Numbered from the stretch's first letter, positions 7,570 through 14,209 are shown. The stretch is 33,974 nt of DNA from an uncultured Treponema sp. (GCA_934667505.1 CAKULY010000021.1:1-33974); one strand, 5' to 3'. Program-made: numbers and translations. Notes: generated by a model from the sequence alone, not told the origin.

Positions 7570-8448
7570 ATGAACAGTTTGAAAATCGCCCTTTTGCAGA
7601 TAATGCCGGGCAATAATATTGAAGAAAACAAACGGATTGGCGAGGAGGCTTGCCGGAAAGCGAAACTTCTAGACGCTGACATCGCGCTTTTTCCTGAGAT
7701 GTGGAGCTGCGGCTACAGTTTCCCGGAAAATCTGGCGGAGCTTGAAGAGCTTGCGGTAAGCGCGGACGGCGAATTTGTTTCGTTCTTCGGAAATCTTGCC
7801 GCGGAGCTTGAGATGGCGGTGGGAATCACTTTTTTGGAAAAGCACAGCCCTCAGCCGCGGAACACGCTCCGTCTTTTTGACCGGCATGGAAAATCCGTTC
7901 TCACTTATGCGAAAGTTCACACCTGCGATTTTGGCGATGAAAAAGTTCTTTGCGCCGGCGATGATTTTTACGTCTGCAACCTTGACACAAAAAACGGCGT
8001 TGTGAAAACCGGCGCGATGATTTGCTACGACCGCGAATTCCCCGAAAGCGCGCGGATTTTGATGCTCAAAGGCGCGGAAGTGATTCTTGTTCCGAACGCC
8101 TGCCCCATGGAAATCAACCGCCTTTCCCAGCTGCGCGCGAGAGCCTACGAAAATATGTGCGCCGTTGCGACCGCAAACTACCCCGGCGGAAAGCCTGACT
8201 GCAACGGACATTCCTCCGCATTCGACGGAATCGCGTACCGCCCCAAGGATTCACTCTCCCGCGACACTCTCGTTGTTGAGACCGGCGAAAACGAAGGAAT
8301 CTACATCGCGAACATCGACCTTGACGAGCTGCGGGACTACAGAAGCCGCGAAGTCCACGGAAACGCCTACCGCCGCCCGAAAAAATATTCGCTTCTCACA
8401 AAAGAAGAAATCCGCGAGCCGTTTATCAGAGGGGATTACAGGGGATAA
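7570..8448 (+). CDS. Carbon-nitrogen hydrolase (nitrilase superfamily amidase)
   Basis: The 292-residue protein has the Glu-Lys-Cys triad of the superfamily: E43 in FPEMWSCGY, K115 in YAKVHTCDF and C152 in MICYDREFPESAR. Its length matches omega-amidase and carbamoylputrescine-amidase-like members. These are cytoplasmic enzymes hydrolysing small amides or carbamoyl compounds; the substrate cannot be read from the sequence. LRARAYENMCAVATANYPG and the GHSSAFDG segment are typical of the branch. The start at 7570 fits both the family N-terminus (LKIALLQI) and the leaderless promoter. It is monocistronic; a palindromic repeat follows. Confidence 0.87.
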   Translation: MNSLKIALLQIMPGNNIEENKRIGEEACRKAKLLDADIALFPEMWSCGYSFPENLAELEELAVSADGEFVSFFGNLAAELEMAVGITFLEKHSPQPRNTLRLFDRHGKSVLTYAKVHTCDFGDEKVLCAGDDFYVCNLDTKNGVVKTGAMICYDREFPESARILMLKGAEVILVPNACPMEINRLSQLRARAYENMCAVATANYPGGKPDCNGHSSAFDGIAYRPKDSLSRDTLVVETGENEGIYIANIDLDELRDYRSREVHGNAYRRPKKYSLLTKEEIREPFIRGDYRG

Positions 8449-8484
8449 GGAAAATTCGAATTGACATTGCCCGGCGTGCATCAA

Positions 8485-8514
8485 TGTCATTCCCTTGCTT
8501 GACAAGGGAATCTC
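8485..8514. repeat. Dispersed palindromic element, CTTGA-loop family
   Basis: TGTC, then ATTCCCTTG (8489-8497), loop CTTGA (8498-8502), CAAGGGAAT (8503-8511), then CT. It has the same flanks and loop as the elements near 11907, 11984 and 18222 but a different, fully complementary stem. Confidence 0.6.
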
Positions 8515-8548
8515 TACATTATAACACTAAGTTTTTAACCTTTACATA

Positions 8549-8577
8549 TATACAGTAGTAATAAAACATGCTATAAT
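8549..8577 (+). promoter_or_regulatory. Promoter of the type I toxin mRNA
   Basis: TATACA (8549-8554), 17-bp spacer, TATAAT (8572-8577). Predicted transcription start is near 8584, which leaves a 5' leader of about 83 bases before the ATG at 8667. Confidence 0.6.
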
Positions 8578-8613
8578 TGTTTTATTGGAAGTGCCTGATT
8601 TCCAAGGCGGCGT

Positions 8614-8657
8614 CTCCCGAACTCAAACCAGCTAGCTGGAATCTTGAAAGCCGGGAG
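8614..8657 (+). promoter_or_regulatory. Leader pairing that hides the toxin ribosome-binding site
   Basis: CTCCCG (8614-8619) is complementary to CGGGAG (8652-8657), which contains the Shine-Dalgarno GGGAGG (8653-8658). With a one-base bulge the flanking GTC and GAC also pair. A perfect palindrome CCAGCTAGCTGG (8628-8639) sits in the loop. Sequestration of the ribosome site in the leader is a known feature of type I toxin mRNAs. Confidence 0.5.
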
Positions 8658-8666
8658 GACTTGCGT

Positions 8667-8774
8667 ATGACTTTAGAACTTGTTTTGGCAGTATCGGCAA
8701 TTATCAATTGCATCGCTGCTGTTGCAAGTGCAGTTATCGCAACCCTTTCTTACCTTAAAAATAAGAAGAGTTAA
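8667..8774 (+). CDS. Small hydrophobic peptide, probable type I toxin
   Basis: The 35-residue peptide has a short N-terminus (MTLELV), one uninterrupted hydrophobic segment of about 24 residues (LAVSAIINCIAAVASAVIAT), and a basic tail (YLKNKKS). This is the layout of Fst/Hol_Tox-type membrane toxins, which depolarise the inner membrane when overproduced. A strong GGGAGG lies 8 bases upstream of the ATG. The mRNA has a structured leader that can mask that site, and a divergent promoter downstream would produce an RNA overlapping the 3' end. No sequence-level family match can be proven by eye; the call rests on the whole locus. A longer frame from 8577 would start inside the promoter and is rejected. 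Confidence 0.65.
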   Translation: MTLELVLAVSAIINCIAAVASAVIATLSYLKNKKS

Positions 8775-8860
8775 AAAATAAAGCCGCCCAGTCTTGACCC
8801 TCTGTGGCGGCTTCATGCTAAAAACAGTGGAGACGACCGACAGAAATCGGGCATTTCCTT
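8771..8860 (-). ncRNA. Predicted antisense antitoxin RNA
   Basis: On the minus strand TTGACT (8895-8890), a 17-bp spacer and TATATT (8872-8867) form a near-consensus promoter with a start near 8860. About 50-80 bases downstream is the hairpin AAGCCGCC/GGCGGCTT (8781-8788/8806-8813). Read on this strand it is followed by a T-rich run over 8770-8780, making it a terminator for a roughly 90-nt RNA. In the toxin direction the hairpin has no T-run, so the toxin mRNA probably reads through and is fully complementary to this RNA over its 3' UTR. The hairpin and promoter are seen directly; RNA function is inferred. Confidence 0.6.
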
Positions 8861-8866
8861 TATTTC

Positions 8867-8895
8867 AATATACTACAGAAAAACGCATTAGTCAA
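8867..8895 (-). promoter_or_regulatory. Promoter of the predicted antisense RNA
   Basis: TTGACT (plus-strand 8890-8895), 17-bp spacer, TATATT (plus-strand 8867-8872), reading leftward toward the toxin 3' region. Confidence 0.6.
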
Positions 8896-8953
8896 ATAAT
8901 TCCGCTGTTGGAGTGGAAAACATAGCTTAGGAATTTGCATAATTGTCGGTATG

Positions 8954-8990
8954 CCGAGAGTTTTCTTGTTAAAACTCGGTTATTTTACGT
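8954..8990 (+). terminator. Hairpin with T-rich tail downstream of the toxin locus
   Basis: CCGAG (8954-8958) pairs with CTCGG (8975-8979). With a small bulge, TTTT and AAAA extend the stem. The tail TTATTTTA follows. It may end the toxin mRNA after read-through. Confidence 0.4.
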
Positions 8991-9160
8991 GTGCGCTCAC
9001 GCGCACGTCCTAAGCTAAAGCTTAGGGCATGGAGCACCTGCGAAGCAGTCCACCGCAAGCGAGCGGAAACCGCAGGTTGGAGCGAGTGCGGAGGATGAGC
9101 GGATAGCGAAGTGCGGAACGCCCGACCTGCCGCAAGGCAGGAAAGCCCCAGAAAAAACTG
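8991..9160. repeat. GC-rich block of tandem small hairpins, no gene seen
   Basis: This stretch is clearly more GC-rich than its surroundings and is a chain of perfect hairpins: GTGCGC/GCGCAC (8991-9006), CCTAAGC/GCTTAGG (9009-9026), CTGC/GCAG (9038-9048) and CCTGCC/GGCAGG with a GCAA loop (9126-9141), plus degenerate GCGAGCGG and GCGAAGTGCGG-like units between. Open frames across it are short and low-complexity. It resembles dispersed intergenic repeats of host-associated spirochaetes or a structured RNA; I cannot assign a class. Confidence 0.45.
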
Positions 9161-9234
9161 AAAGAAAGGCAATCCGCTATTGACCAAATCTAACACAATT
9201 AGTTTAATATGCGAAAATATTCGGGAGAAATAAA

Positions 9235-9783
9235 ATGAAAATTCTTGTAATCAACTGCAGCCCGGTAAAAAACGGTGCGACGGCAGAAATTGTGAAGCTG
9301 GTTTCTGATTTTTGTGGAAAAGGAAATGAGGTCCGCTCGGTCTGCATTGACGACTACGAGATAAAATTGTGCCGGGGCTGCCGGAAATGCCACGAAACCG
9401 CGGAGTGATCAATTTTGGACGACACAAAAAAGCTGATGGCGGAATACGAATGGGCGGACAGAATAGTCTCCGTTTCGCCGTCGTACTGGGCGGACATTCC
9501 GGGACAGTTCAAGGTTTTCATCGACAGATGCACTCCCTGGTGCAACACCCACGAACCGCACGCAAAAATCTCAGGCGGCAAAAAAGGCTACACAATCGCG
9601 CTCAGAACAGGTCCTTCAATGCCGGAATGTGAAAAAATAATCGGCAGCATCGAGCATTTCTACGGACATCTTGAAATCGAAGCGAGCGGAAAACTCGGAC
9701 TTTGCAAAGTTGAACACAAGGAAGATGTCGCGGCACGCACGGAGGAAATACAGGAATTCTGCGAGGGGATTTGCTGCAACTGA
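9235..9783 (+). CDS. Flavoprotein of the NADPH-dependent FMN reductase/iron-sulfur flavoprotein type with an in-frame UGA at codon 58
   Basis: One continuous frame of 182 sense or recoded codons, interrupted only by TGA at 9406-9408. The first half has MKILVINCSPVKNGATAEIV (FMN phosphate loop) and CRGCRKCHETAE. The second half has SILDDTKKLMAEYEWADRIV, SPSYWADIPGQFKVFIDRC and the family C-terminus. In relatives the motif C-x2-C-x2-C-x4-5-C is followed by I/V-x-x-D-D, and the UGA stands exactly where that last Cys is expected. The gene is therefore either a selenoprotein or a one-base nonsense mutant (TGC or TGT to TGA). No further lesions are visible, which speaks for function. The start is supported by CGGGAGA six or seven bases upstream. 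If not recoded, the product is a 57-residue fragment. Confidence 0.7.
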
Positions 9784-9835
9784 AATATAAAATTCATCCT
9801 ATTTGCGAAAATGTGATATACTAAATCTGATTTAT

Positions 9836-10055
9836 ATGTATGGCGATGACCACAATCCGCCGCATTTTCACATCAACTATGGCGGAAAAATGGTCAGTCT
9901 GTGATTTTGACGGAAATATTATTGACGGAGAATTGCCTGCTTCAAAGCAAAAGCTTGTAAGCGCTTGGGCTGAAATCCATCGCGATGAGCTGATTGCAAA
10001 CTGGGAACTTGCAAAGAACAAGGAAAACTTGGTAAAAATTCTTCCGTTGCAATAG
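9836..10055 (+). pseudogene. DUF4160 gene with a +1 frameshift
   Basis: The first 22 codons from 9836 read MYGDDHNPPHFHINYGGKMV plus SL, with the DUF4160 hallmark D-H-N-P-P-H-F-H, and then meet TGA at 9902-9904. One base later, the frame GAT onward gives DFDGNIIDGELPASKQKLVS and AWAEIHRDELIANWELAKN, the normal DUF4160 continuation up to the TAG-type stop at 10053-10055. Skipping one base at CTG-TGA-T restores MVSLDFDGN. DUF4160 genes normally precede DUF2442 genes, as here; the pair has been suggested to act like a toxin-antitoxin unit, which is unproven. The in-frame codons upstream to about 9791 could supply a few more family residues but show no clear start. Confidence 0.7.
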
Positions 10056-10062
10056 GAGTGTA

Positions 10063-10124
10063 AGATAAAACAAATGAAATTGTGTCTGTTTTATCTACTC
10101 AAAGTTTGCGTTGCAAACTTTTTT
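10063..10124 (+). terminator. Two hairpins after the DUF4160 gene, the second a typical terminator
   Basis: AGATAAAACA (10063-10072) pairs with TGTTTTATCT (10087-10096). Then AAAGTTTGC (10101-10109), loop GTT, GCAAACTTT (10113-10121), and further T residues. The core GTTTGCGTTGCAAAC is partly repeated in the leader of the oadG gene near 29117-29137. Confidence 0.6.
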
Positions 10125-10131
10125 ATCAAAT

Positions 10132-10208
10132 GCATATTCTCATTTCATTGCGAATATGCTTAAAAAGTCAAATCGGAAATTGATATTTCCTCATTGACTT
10201 TTTATGGG
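10132..10208 (+). promoter_or_regulatory. Structured leader of the DUF2442 gene with shared hairpin and TGACTTTTTATGGGAG
   Basis: GCATATTC/GAATATGC (10132-10139/10152-10159) precedes a long hairpin. Its outer stem is AAAAAGTCAA (10162-10171) with TTGACTTTTT (10194-10203), its inner stem GGAAAT with ATTTCC, and its loop TGAT. The 3' arm leads straight into ATGGGAG, the ribosome site. The same outer stem and the ATC/GGAA element occur upstream of the lipoprotein gene at 14128 (minus). Confidence 0.55.
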
Positions 10209-10214
10209 AGAAAT

Positions 10215-10463
10215 ATGGCTGCTGTTTGGACTGTAAAAAATGTTAAGCCTCTGAAAGAGTACAAACTGTTGCTCACGTTTGAGCACGGAACAAAAAAGAT
10301 TTTCGACATGAAGCCTTATTTGAAATATCCTATGTATAAACCGCTTGCGGATGTTTCGTTGTTCAACGCAGTATGCACGAACGGACAGACAGTTGTTTGG
10401 AATGATGCCATAGACATTGCGCCGGAGACGCTTTTTGAAAAAGGCGTTTCTTGTGATGATTGA
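10215..10463 (+). CDS. DUF2442-family protein
   Basis: The 82-residue protein follows the DUF2442 pattern: VKNVKPLKEYKLLLTFEHGT, KKIFDMKPYL, PLADVSLFNAV and the ending TVVWNDAIDIAPETLFE (W-x-x-x-I-D-I-A-P-E-x-L). No biochemical role is established; family genes are usually paired with DUF4160, as here. GGGAG lies just upstream of the ATG at 10215, which fixes the start. Unlike its partner it is intact. Confidence 0.85.
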   Translation: MAAVWTVKNVKPLKEYKLLLTFEHGTKKIFDMKPYLKYPMYKPLADVSLFNAVCTNGQTVVWNDAIDIAPETLFEKGVSCDD

Positions 10464-10531
10464 AATGATTTTCATTTTCTGAAATTTAAACTATTCCTCG
10501 ATCAACAAAACTAAAATGAAGCACTGGCATT

Positions 10532-10915
10532 ATGAAAATTGAACACGTTGCACTTTATGTGAAAGATTTGGAAGGCGCACGGAACTTTTTTGAAAAATAT
10601 TTTTGTGCAAAATCAGGCGAGCTTTATCACAACAGGACATCCGGCTTCAAGTCGTATTTTCTGGCTTTTGACGGCGGAGCAAGGCTTGAGATTATGACGC
10701 GTCCGGAAATTCAAGGCGATGAAAAAAATCCTTTGAGCGCAGGCTACGCCCATGTCGCCTTCAGCGTGGGAAGCAAAGCAGCAGTTGACGCTCTTACAGA
10801 AAAACTGAAAGCGGACGGCTACAAAGTTGTAAGCGGACCTAGAACAACCGGCGACGGCTACTATGAAAGCTGCATTGTCGGAATCGAAGGAAACATGATT
10901 GAAATCACGGAATGA
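10532..10915 (+). CDS. VOC-superfamily (glyoxalase/bleomycin-resistance-like) protein
   Basis: The 127-residue protein is one VOC module pair: MKIEHVALYVKDLEGARNFF (betaalphabeta unit with His5 as metal ligand), ARLEIMTRP (Glu ligand), AGYAHVAFSVGS (second His) and NMIEITE (final Glu). All four metal positions are present, so it can be a metal-dependent isomerase, lyase or dioxygenase-type enzyme; the substrate is unknown. No clear Shine-Dalgarno sequence is seen. The ANT(6)-like gene follows after 13 bases and is probably cotranscribed. Confidence 0.82.
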   Translation: MKIEHVALYVKDLEGARNFFEKYFCAKSGELYHNRTSGFKSYFLAFDGGARLEIMTRPEIQGDEKNPLSAGYAHVAFSVGSKAAVDALTEKLKADGYKVVSGPRTTGDGYYESCIVGIEGNMIEITE

Positions 10916-10928
10916 AAAGGAAAGAAAA

Positions 10929-11783
10929 ATGAACTCCACCACAACCACACAAGACAAATATCACGAAATAAAACAGAAGCTTCTTCTGATTGCGGAAAAA
11001 CGCGCGGAAATAAAGGCGGTTGTCGCAATCGGCTCGTCAACAAGAAGCGATGTTCCGGCGGACGAGTATTCCGACCTCGACCTTATAATCGCGACAGACG
11101 ACACGGAATCCTGGCTTTACGGAAATCTTCCGGCGGAACTTGGCGACGTGAAAGTTTCGTTTGTTGAACCGACTCTTGGCGGCGGAATGGAGCGGCGAGT
11201 TCTGTTCGACGGCTGGCTCGATGTGGACATGATTGTTTTTACGGCCGGGCAGTTTTTGAACACGGTGAACGACGGAACTGCAAGCTGGGTGATGAACAGA
11301 GGCTATGCCGTGCTGCACGACAGAATCGGGGCGGCAAAACTTTTGAAGCAAAAAATCACTTTGGAAATTCACAAGAGTGATTTTTCCGAAGGCGAATTCC
11401 AGAACCTTGCGAGCAACTTTTATTTTCATACGGTATGGGCGGCGAAAAAACTTCTGCGCGGCGAGCTCTGGTCTGCAAAAATGTGCCTGGACTCGTACCT
11501 GAAAAATCTTCTGCTCAAAGTGCTTGAAGTCCACGCCGCAGCAAAAAATCACGCTGACGTTTGGCACGACGGAAGATTTCTTGACCGCTGGGCAGACGAA
11601 GAAATCCGCGTGGAACTGAAAAACTGCTTTGCCCGTTACGACAAGGACGACATGAAAAACGCGCTTAAATCAACTCACAGGCTTTTTGCCAGAACCGCAA
11701 AAGAAACCGCCTCGCTAAAAAACTTCGCGTACCCGGACGAAGCGGAAAAGTTTTCAAAAGAATTTCTGGAAGAAAAGTTGTAG
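10929..11783 (+). CDS. Aminoglycoside 6-adenylyltransferase-like nucleotidyltransferase
   Basis: The 284-residue protein matches ANT(6)/AadK length (about 285). The nucleotidyltransferase core is AVVAIGSSTRSDVPADEYSD then LDLIIAT (G-S followed by the D-x-D metal pair), with LFDGWLDVDMIVF as the third acidic strand. The C-terminal helical domain has FYFHTVWAAKKLLRGELW and the LLKVLEVHA region seen in this family. Such enzymes transfer AMP to the 6-hydroxyl of streptomycin; chromosomal relatives may have other targets, so resistance should not be assumed. AAAGGAAAG before 10929 fixes the start; an ATG at 10899 overlaps the VOC gene. Confidence 0.82.
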   Translation: MNSTTTTQDKYHEIKQKLLLIAEKRAEIKAVVAIGSSTRSDVPADEYSDLDLIIATDDTESWLYGNLPAELGDVKVSFVEPTLGGGMERRVLFDGWLDVDMIVFTAGQFLNTVNDGTASWVMNRGYAVLHDRIGAAKLLKQKITLEIHKSDFSEGEFQNLASNFYFHTVWAAKKLLRGELWSAKMCLDSYLKNLLLKVLEVHAAAKNHADVWHDGRFLDRWADEEIRVELKNCFARYDKDDMKNALKSTHRLFARTAKETASLKNFAYPDEAEKFSKEFLEEKL

Positions 11784-11819
11784 AGTAATTTGTGGCGACT
11801 TGCGCAAGAATGATATGAA

Positions 11820-12092
11820 ACAAGCCTGTCATTGCCGTGCTTTCTTTCTCTGTCATTGTTGCATTCGCCACTGCGTTGTCATTGCCGGGTTTGTATTTTT
11901 CTTGTCATTGTCGGACTTAATCCGACAATCTCCTGCAATAGATCTCCGGGTCAAGCCCGAAGATGACATAAAAACAGCCTGTCATTATCGGGCTTGACCC
12001 GATAATCTACTACTTGTAAACAGTGTGATAGATTCCTGACCGAATTTGCTACGCAAATGTCGCAGGTCACGCCGGGGAATGACATAAACCAA
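11820..12092. repeat. Cluster of CTTGA-loop palindromic elements in a spacer without genes
   Basis: Complete elements are ATTGTCGGA-CTTAA-TCCGACAAT (11907-11929) and ATTATCGGG-CTTGA-CCCGATAAT (11984-12006), both preceded by TGTC. Partial copies lie at 11826-11840, 11876-11889 and, inverted, at 11947-11967 and 12073-12084. One inverted copy surrounds an extra small hairpin (ATTTGC/GCAAAT). No coding frame of interest is seen between 11784 and 12274. Confidence 0.6.
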
Positions 12093-12099
12093 CGTGGTG

Positions 12100-12170
12100 A
12101 TTGAGCGTGTCGTAGTTTGCGCCCGCAGGGTAACCACCATATTCAAAAAACTCATTTCGACACGCTCAAT
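12100..12170. repeat. Inverted repeat ATTGAGCGTGTCG, 13-bp arms
   Basis: ATTGAGCGTGTCG (12100-12112) and its perfect complement CGACACGCTCAAT (12158-12170) enclose 45 bases. The motif resembles dispersed TTGAGC...GTCGAAA repeats found in many bacterial genomes. Confidence 0.6.
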
Positions 12171-12224
12171 GAGCGCAATCGCTCTTAAATTTATGCGGGC
12201 ATTTCGACTGGCTCAATGTCCACG

Positions 12225-12256
12225 TAAAAAACAGGCGGTAACAAAAAATTACCGCC
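12225..12256 (-). terminator. Terminator of the first SUMF1-like lipoprotein gene
   Basis: GGCGGTAA (12234-12241) pairs with TTACCGCC (12249-12256). Read on the minus strand the hairpin is followed by TGTTTTTTA. It lies 18 bases after the stop codon. Confidence 0.75.
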
Positions 12257-12274
12257 CGGCTAGAATGAAATTTG

Positions 12275-14128
12275 TTACCTTGCGTTGCAGACTACGCGGA
12301 AGCCAAAGTCCTCATCGCTAAATATAGGGCTGCTGTAATACCGGTAGCCAACAATCGCGTAAAAGTCTCGTAACCCCCAACAACCGCCACGAATACAACG
12401 GCTAGATTCCGAAGACGGACCTGAGCTTGGGGTGTCGATTGATATGATGTTACTGTAGAAGTCCCAGCACCATTCCCTTACGTTTCCGCTCATGTCGTAA
12501 AGTCCGTAGGCGTTTGCCTTTTTGGACTTTACATCCCTTGTTCCTGTACCGTTCGTAGTGTCTTGATACCAGGCGACTTCATCTATGGTGTCGCTTCCGG
12601 CATACTTGTAGTTCTTGCCGCCACGCGCAGCCCACTCCCATTCTGCCTCTGTCGGCAGGCGGTAGCCTTCTGCTTCAAAGTTGCACGTTGCGGCATCCCA
12701 TGCGCTGTCGTATGAAGTCGGAACTGTTCCCCATTCGCTTGGGTCTGTTTTTCCTCCGATTTTATAGCAAGGTTCAAAGCCTTCTTTCATAGAAAGCTTG
12801 TTGCAGTATACAAGCGCGGCATACCAGCTGATACTGTTTACAGGGTTGTTTTTTACATTATCATCGCCTGTAAGCTCGTTTCCGTCCTTGTCGTAAGCTT
12901 TGGCTCCGCTTGGGTCGCTTCCCATAACAGCCTTGTATTCTCCGCGTGTTACCTCATGGTCGCTCATGTAGAACGAGGCTATTTCTAGCTTGCGTCCGCT
13001 TACAAACACTTCTGATTCTGGCGTCCAGCTTTCTGTTCCAGCAATTGAAGCAGCAGGGATTTCCACAAATCCTTCCGGAATTTTTGAAACCGCAGCAATA
13101 TTCACTTTTTTCGCTTGCTCAATGCCTTTATTTCCAAGCGCATCAACAGTAACAATAAAATACTTGTAATATGCCTTGCTTGAATCAATTCCGTCAAAAA
13201 CTTTGGTCTGAACGCCTTTTGCAACTGTTACGATTTCCGATTTTTCTGAATCTGATGTTCCGTCGCTTGAAACAAAACAGATTTCAACATGGTCAAAGTC
13301 CTCGTCGCCCGGGTCTTTCCATGTCAGCGTAACAGAAGTTTTTCCGGCTGAAACTTCGGCGTTTAATTCCGAAACAAGTTTTGGCGCAGTAAAATCAAAG
13401 TTCGATATTGAAATTTGTGCTGTCTCCTCGCGGCCGTCGCTGTCGATTGCGGCAACCGTGTAGGTTCCGTTCGCAGTTTCGTCTGCGGCTGTTATTTCAA
13501 AAGTCCACTTTTTGTTGTCAGAACCGTCCTTTACGGCAGCTGTCGCAGAAGAATCGGCAAGAAGCTTTGAGGCGACCTCGCTTCCGTTTTTCTTGTACAC
13601 AACTTTATTCACGCTCTGCGCCGCTGTTGTAATATTCGCGGTTACGGTAATAGCTGTGTTGCTCTTTGCCTCCGGAACGCTCAAGGCAATCTTCATCGTC
13701 TCTTTTGAATCTACCGCAAGCGGCGTAGCTTTTACAGATACGCCTTCACTTTTGTTTCCGCTTATGTCCATTGTCTTTACGGTGAACGTGTATTCTGTGC
13801 CGTTTGCAAGATTTTTTACGATGCAGCCTTCCAGTTTTTTCGCCACAACCATGCTGTTTTCCGCAAGGGCTGCGGAACGGCCTGCGCTTTCTGTTTTCCA
13901 GCTTACTTCAAATCCGTAAATGTCCTCGTCGGCCGCGTCCTTCCAAGCGAGCAAAACCGAAGAATCCTTTGGCGTGGCCGCAAGCTCCGTTACGTTTGCA
14001 GGAATTGTTGAATCCGGCTTTTTTTCCACTTCAACATACTCTGTGTTTGTTTCTGCTTTGCATCCAAATAACGCAATCGCCAAAACCGATGCCATTGAGA
14101 ACAAAATAGCTTTTAAAGATTTTTTCAT
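12275..14128 (-). CDS. SUMF1/FGE-like lipoprotein with fibronectin-like N-terminal domains
   Basis: The 617-residue precursor has a lipoprotein signal (MKKSLKAILFSMASVLAIAL then FGC; lipid-bearing Cys about residue 22). Two fibronectin type III-like modules follow (about 40-130 and 260-350: SSVLLAWKDAADEDIYGFEV; TSVTLTWKDPGDEDFDHVEI) with an Ig-like segment between. From about residue 365 there is an FGE-sulfatase domain: FYMSDHEVTRGEYKAVMG, NPVNSISWYAALVYCNKLS, GYRLPTEAEWEWAARGG, LYDMSGNVREWCWDF, GFRVVCN. The region that carries the two catalytic cysteines in true formylglycine-generating enzymes reads RGGCWGLRDFYAIVGYRYY here, so enzymatic FGE activity is unlikely; the fold probably serves binding at the cell surface. 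The start is the ATG after GGGAGAAAGCT; an upstream in-frame start at 14242 lies in the leader. It is preceded by a structured leader and a microsatellite. Confidence 0.87.
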   Translation of the reverse strand: MKKSLKAILFSMASVLAIALFGCKAETNTEYVEVEKKPDSTIPANVTELAATPKDSSVLLAWKDAADEDIYGFEVSWKTESAGRSAALAENSMVVAKKLEGCIVKNLANGTEYTFTVKTMDISGNKSEGVSVKATPLAVDSKETMKIALSVPEAKSNTAITVTANITTAAQSVNKVVYKKNGSEVASKLLADSSATAAVKDGSDNKKWTFEITAADETANGTYTVAAIDSDGREETAQISISNFDFTAPKLVSELNAEVSAGKTSVTLTWKDPGDEDFDHVEICFVSSDGTSDSEKSEIVTVAKGVQTKVFDGIDSSKAYYKYFIVTVDALGNKGIEQAKKVNIAAVSKIPEGFVEIPAASIAGTESWTPESEVFVSGRKLEIASFYMSDHEVTRGEYKAVMGSDPSGAKAYDKDGNELTGDDNVKNNPVNSISWYAALVYCNKLSMKEGFEPCYKIGGKTDPSEWGTVPTSYDSAWDAATCNFEAEGYRLPTEAEWEWAARGGKNYKYAGSDTIDEVAWYQDTTNGTGTRDVKSKKANAYGLYDMSGNVREWCWDFYSNIISIDTPSSGPSSESSRCIRGGCWGLRDFYAIVGYRYYSSPIFSDEDFGFRVVCNAR

Positions 14129-14132
14129 AGCT

Positions 14133-14199
14133 TTCTCCCATAAAAAGTCAATAAGGAAAGTGGCAATAAATTGCCATAACAAATTCCGATTTGACTTTT
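14133..14199 (-). promoter_or_regulatory. Structured leader of the lipoprotein gene, same family as at 10162
   Basis: Minus-strand AAAAGTCAA (14199-14191), ATC, GGAA, an inserted hairpin GGCAA/TTGCC, TTTCC, TTGACTTTT (14151-14143), then TATGGGAG and the start. The outer stem, the ATC internal loop and the 3' end match the DUF2442 leader, while the middle differs. Confidence 0.55.
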
Positions 14200-14209
14200 C
14201 AAAAATGAA

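Noticed and set aside
8577..8774. 65-codon reading of the small hydrophobic gene from 8577
   Set aside because: The start overlaps the -10 box. The strong GGGAGG is in front of 8667.
9836..9904. Third selenocysteine candidate at the UGA in the DUF4160 gene
   Set aside because: The family sequence continues in a different frame, and more stops follow in the original frame. It is a frameshift, not an in-frame recoding.
11820..12090. Palindrome cluster as a CRISPR array
   Set aside because: Repeats are not evenly spaced, their stems differ, and orientation is mixed.
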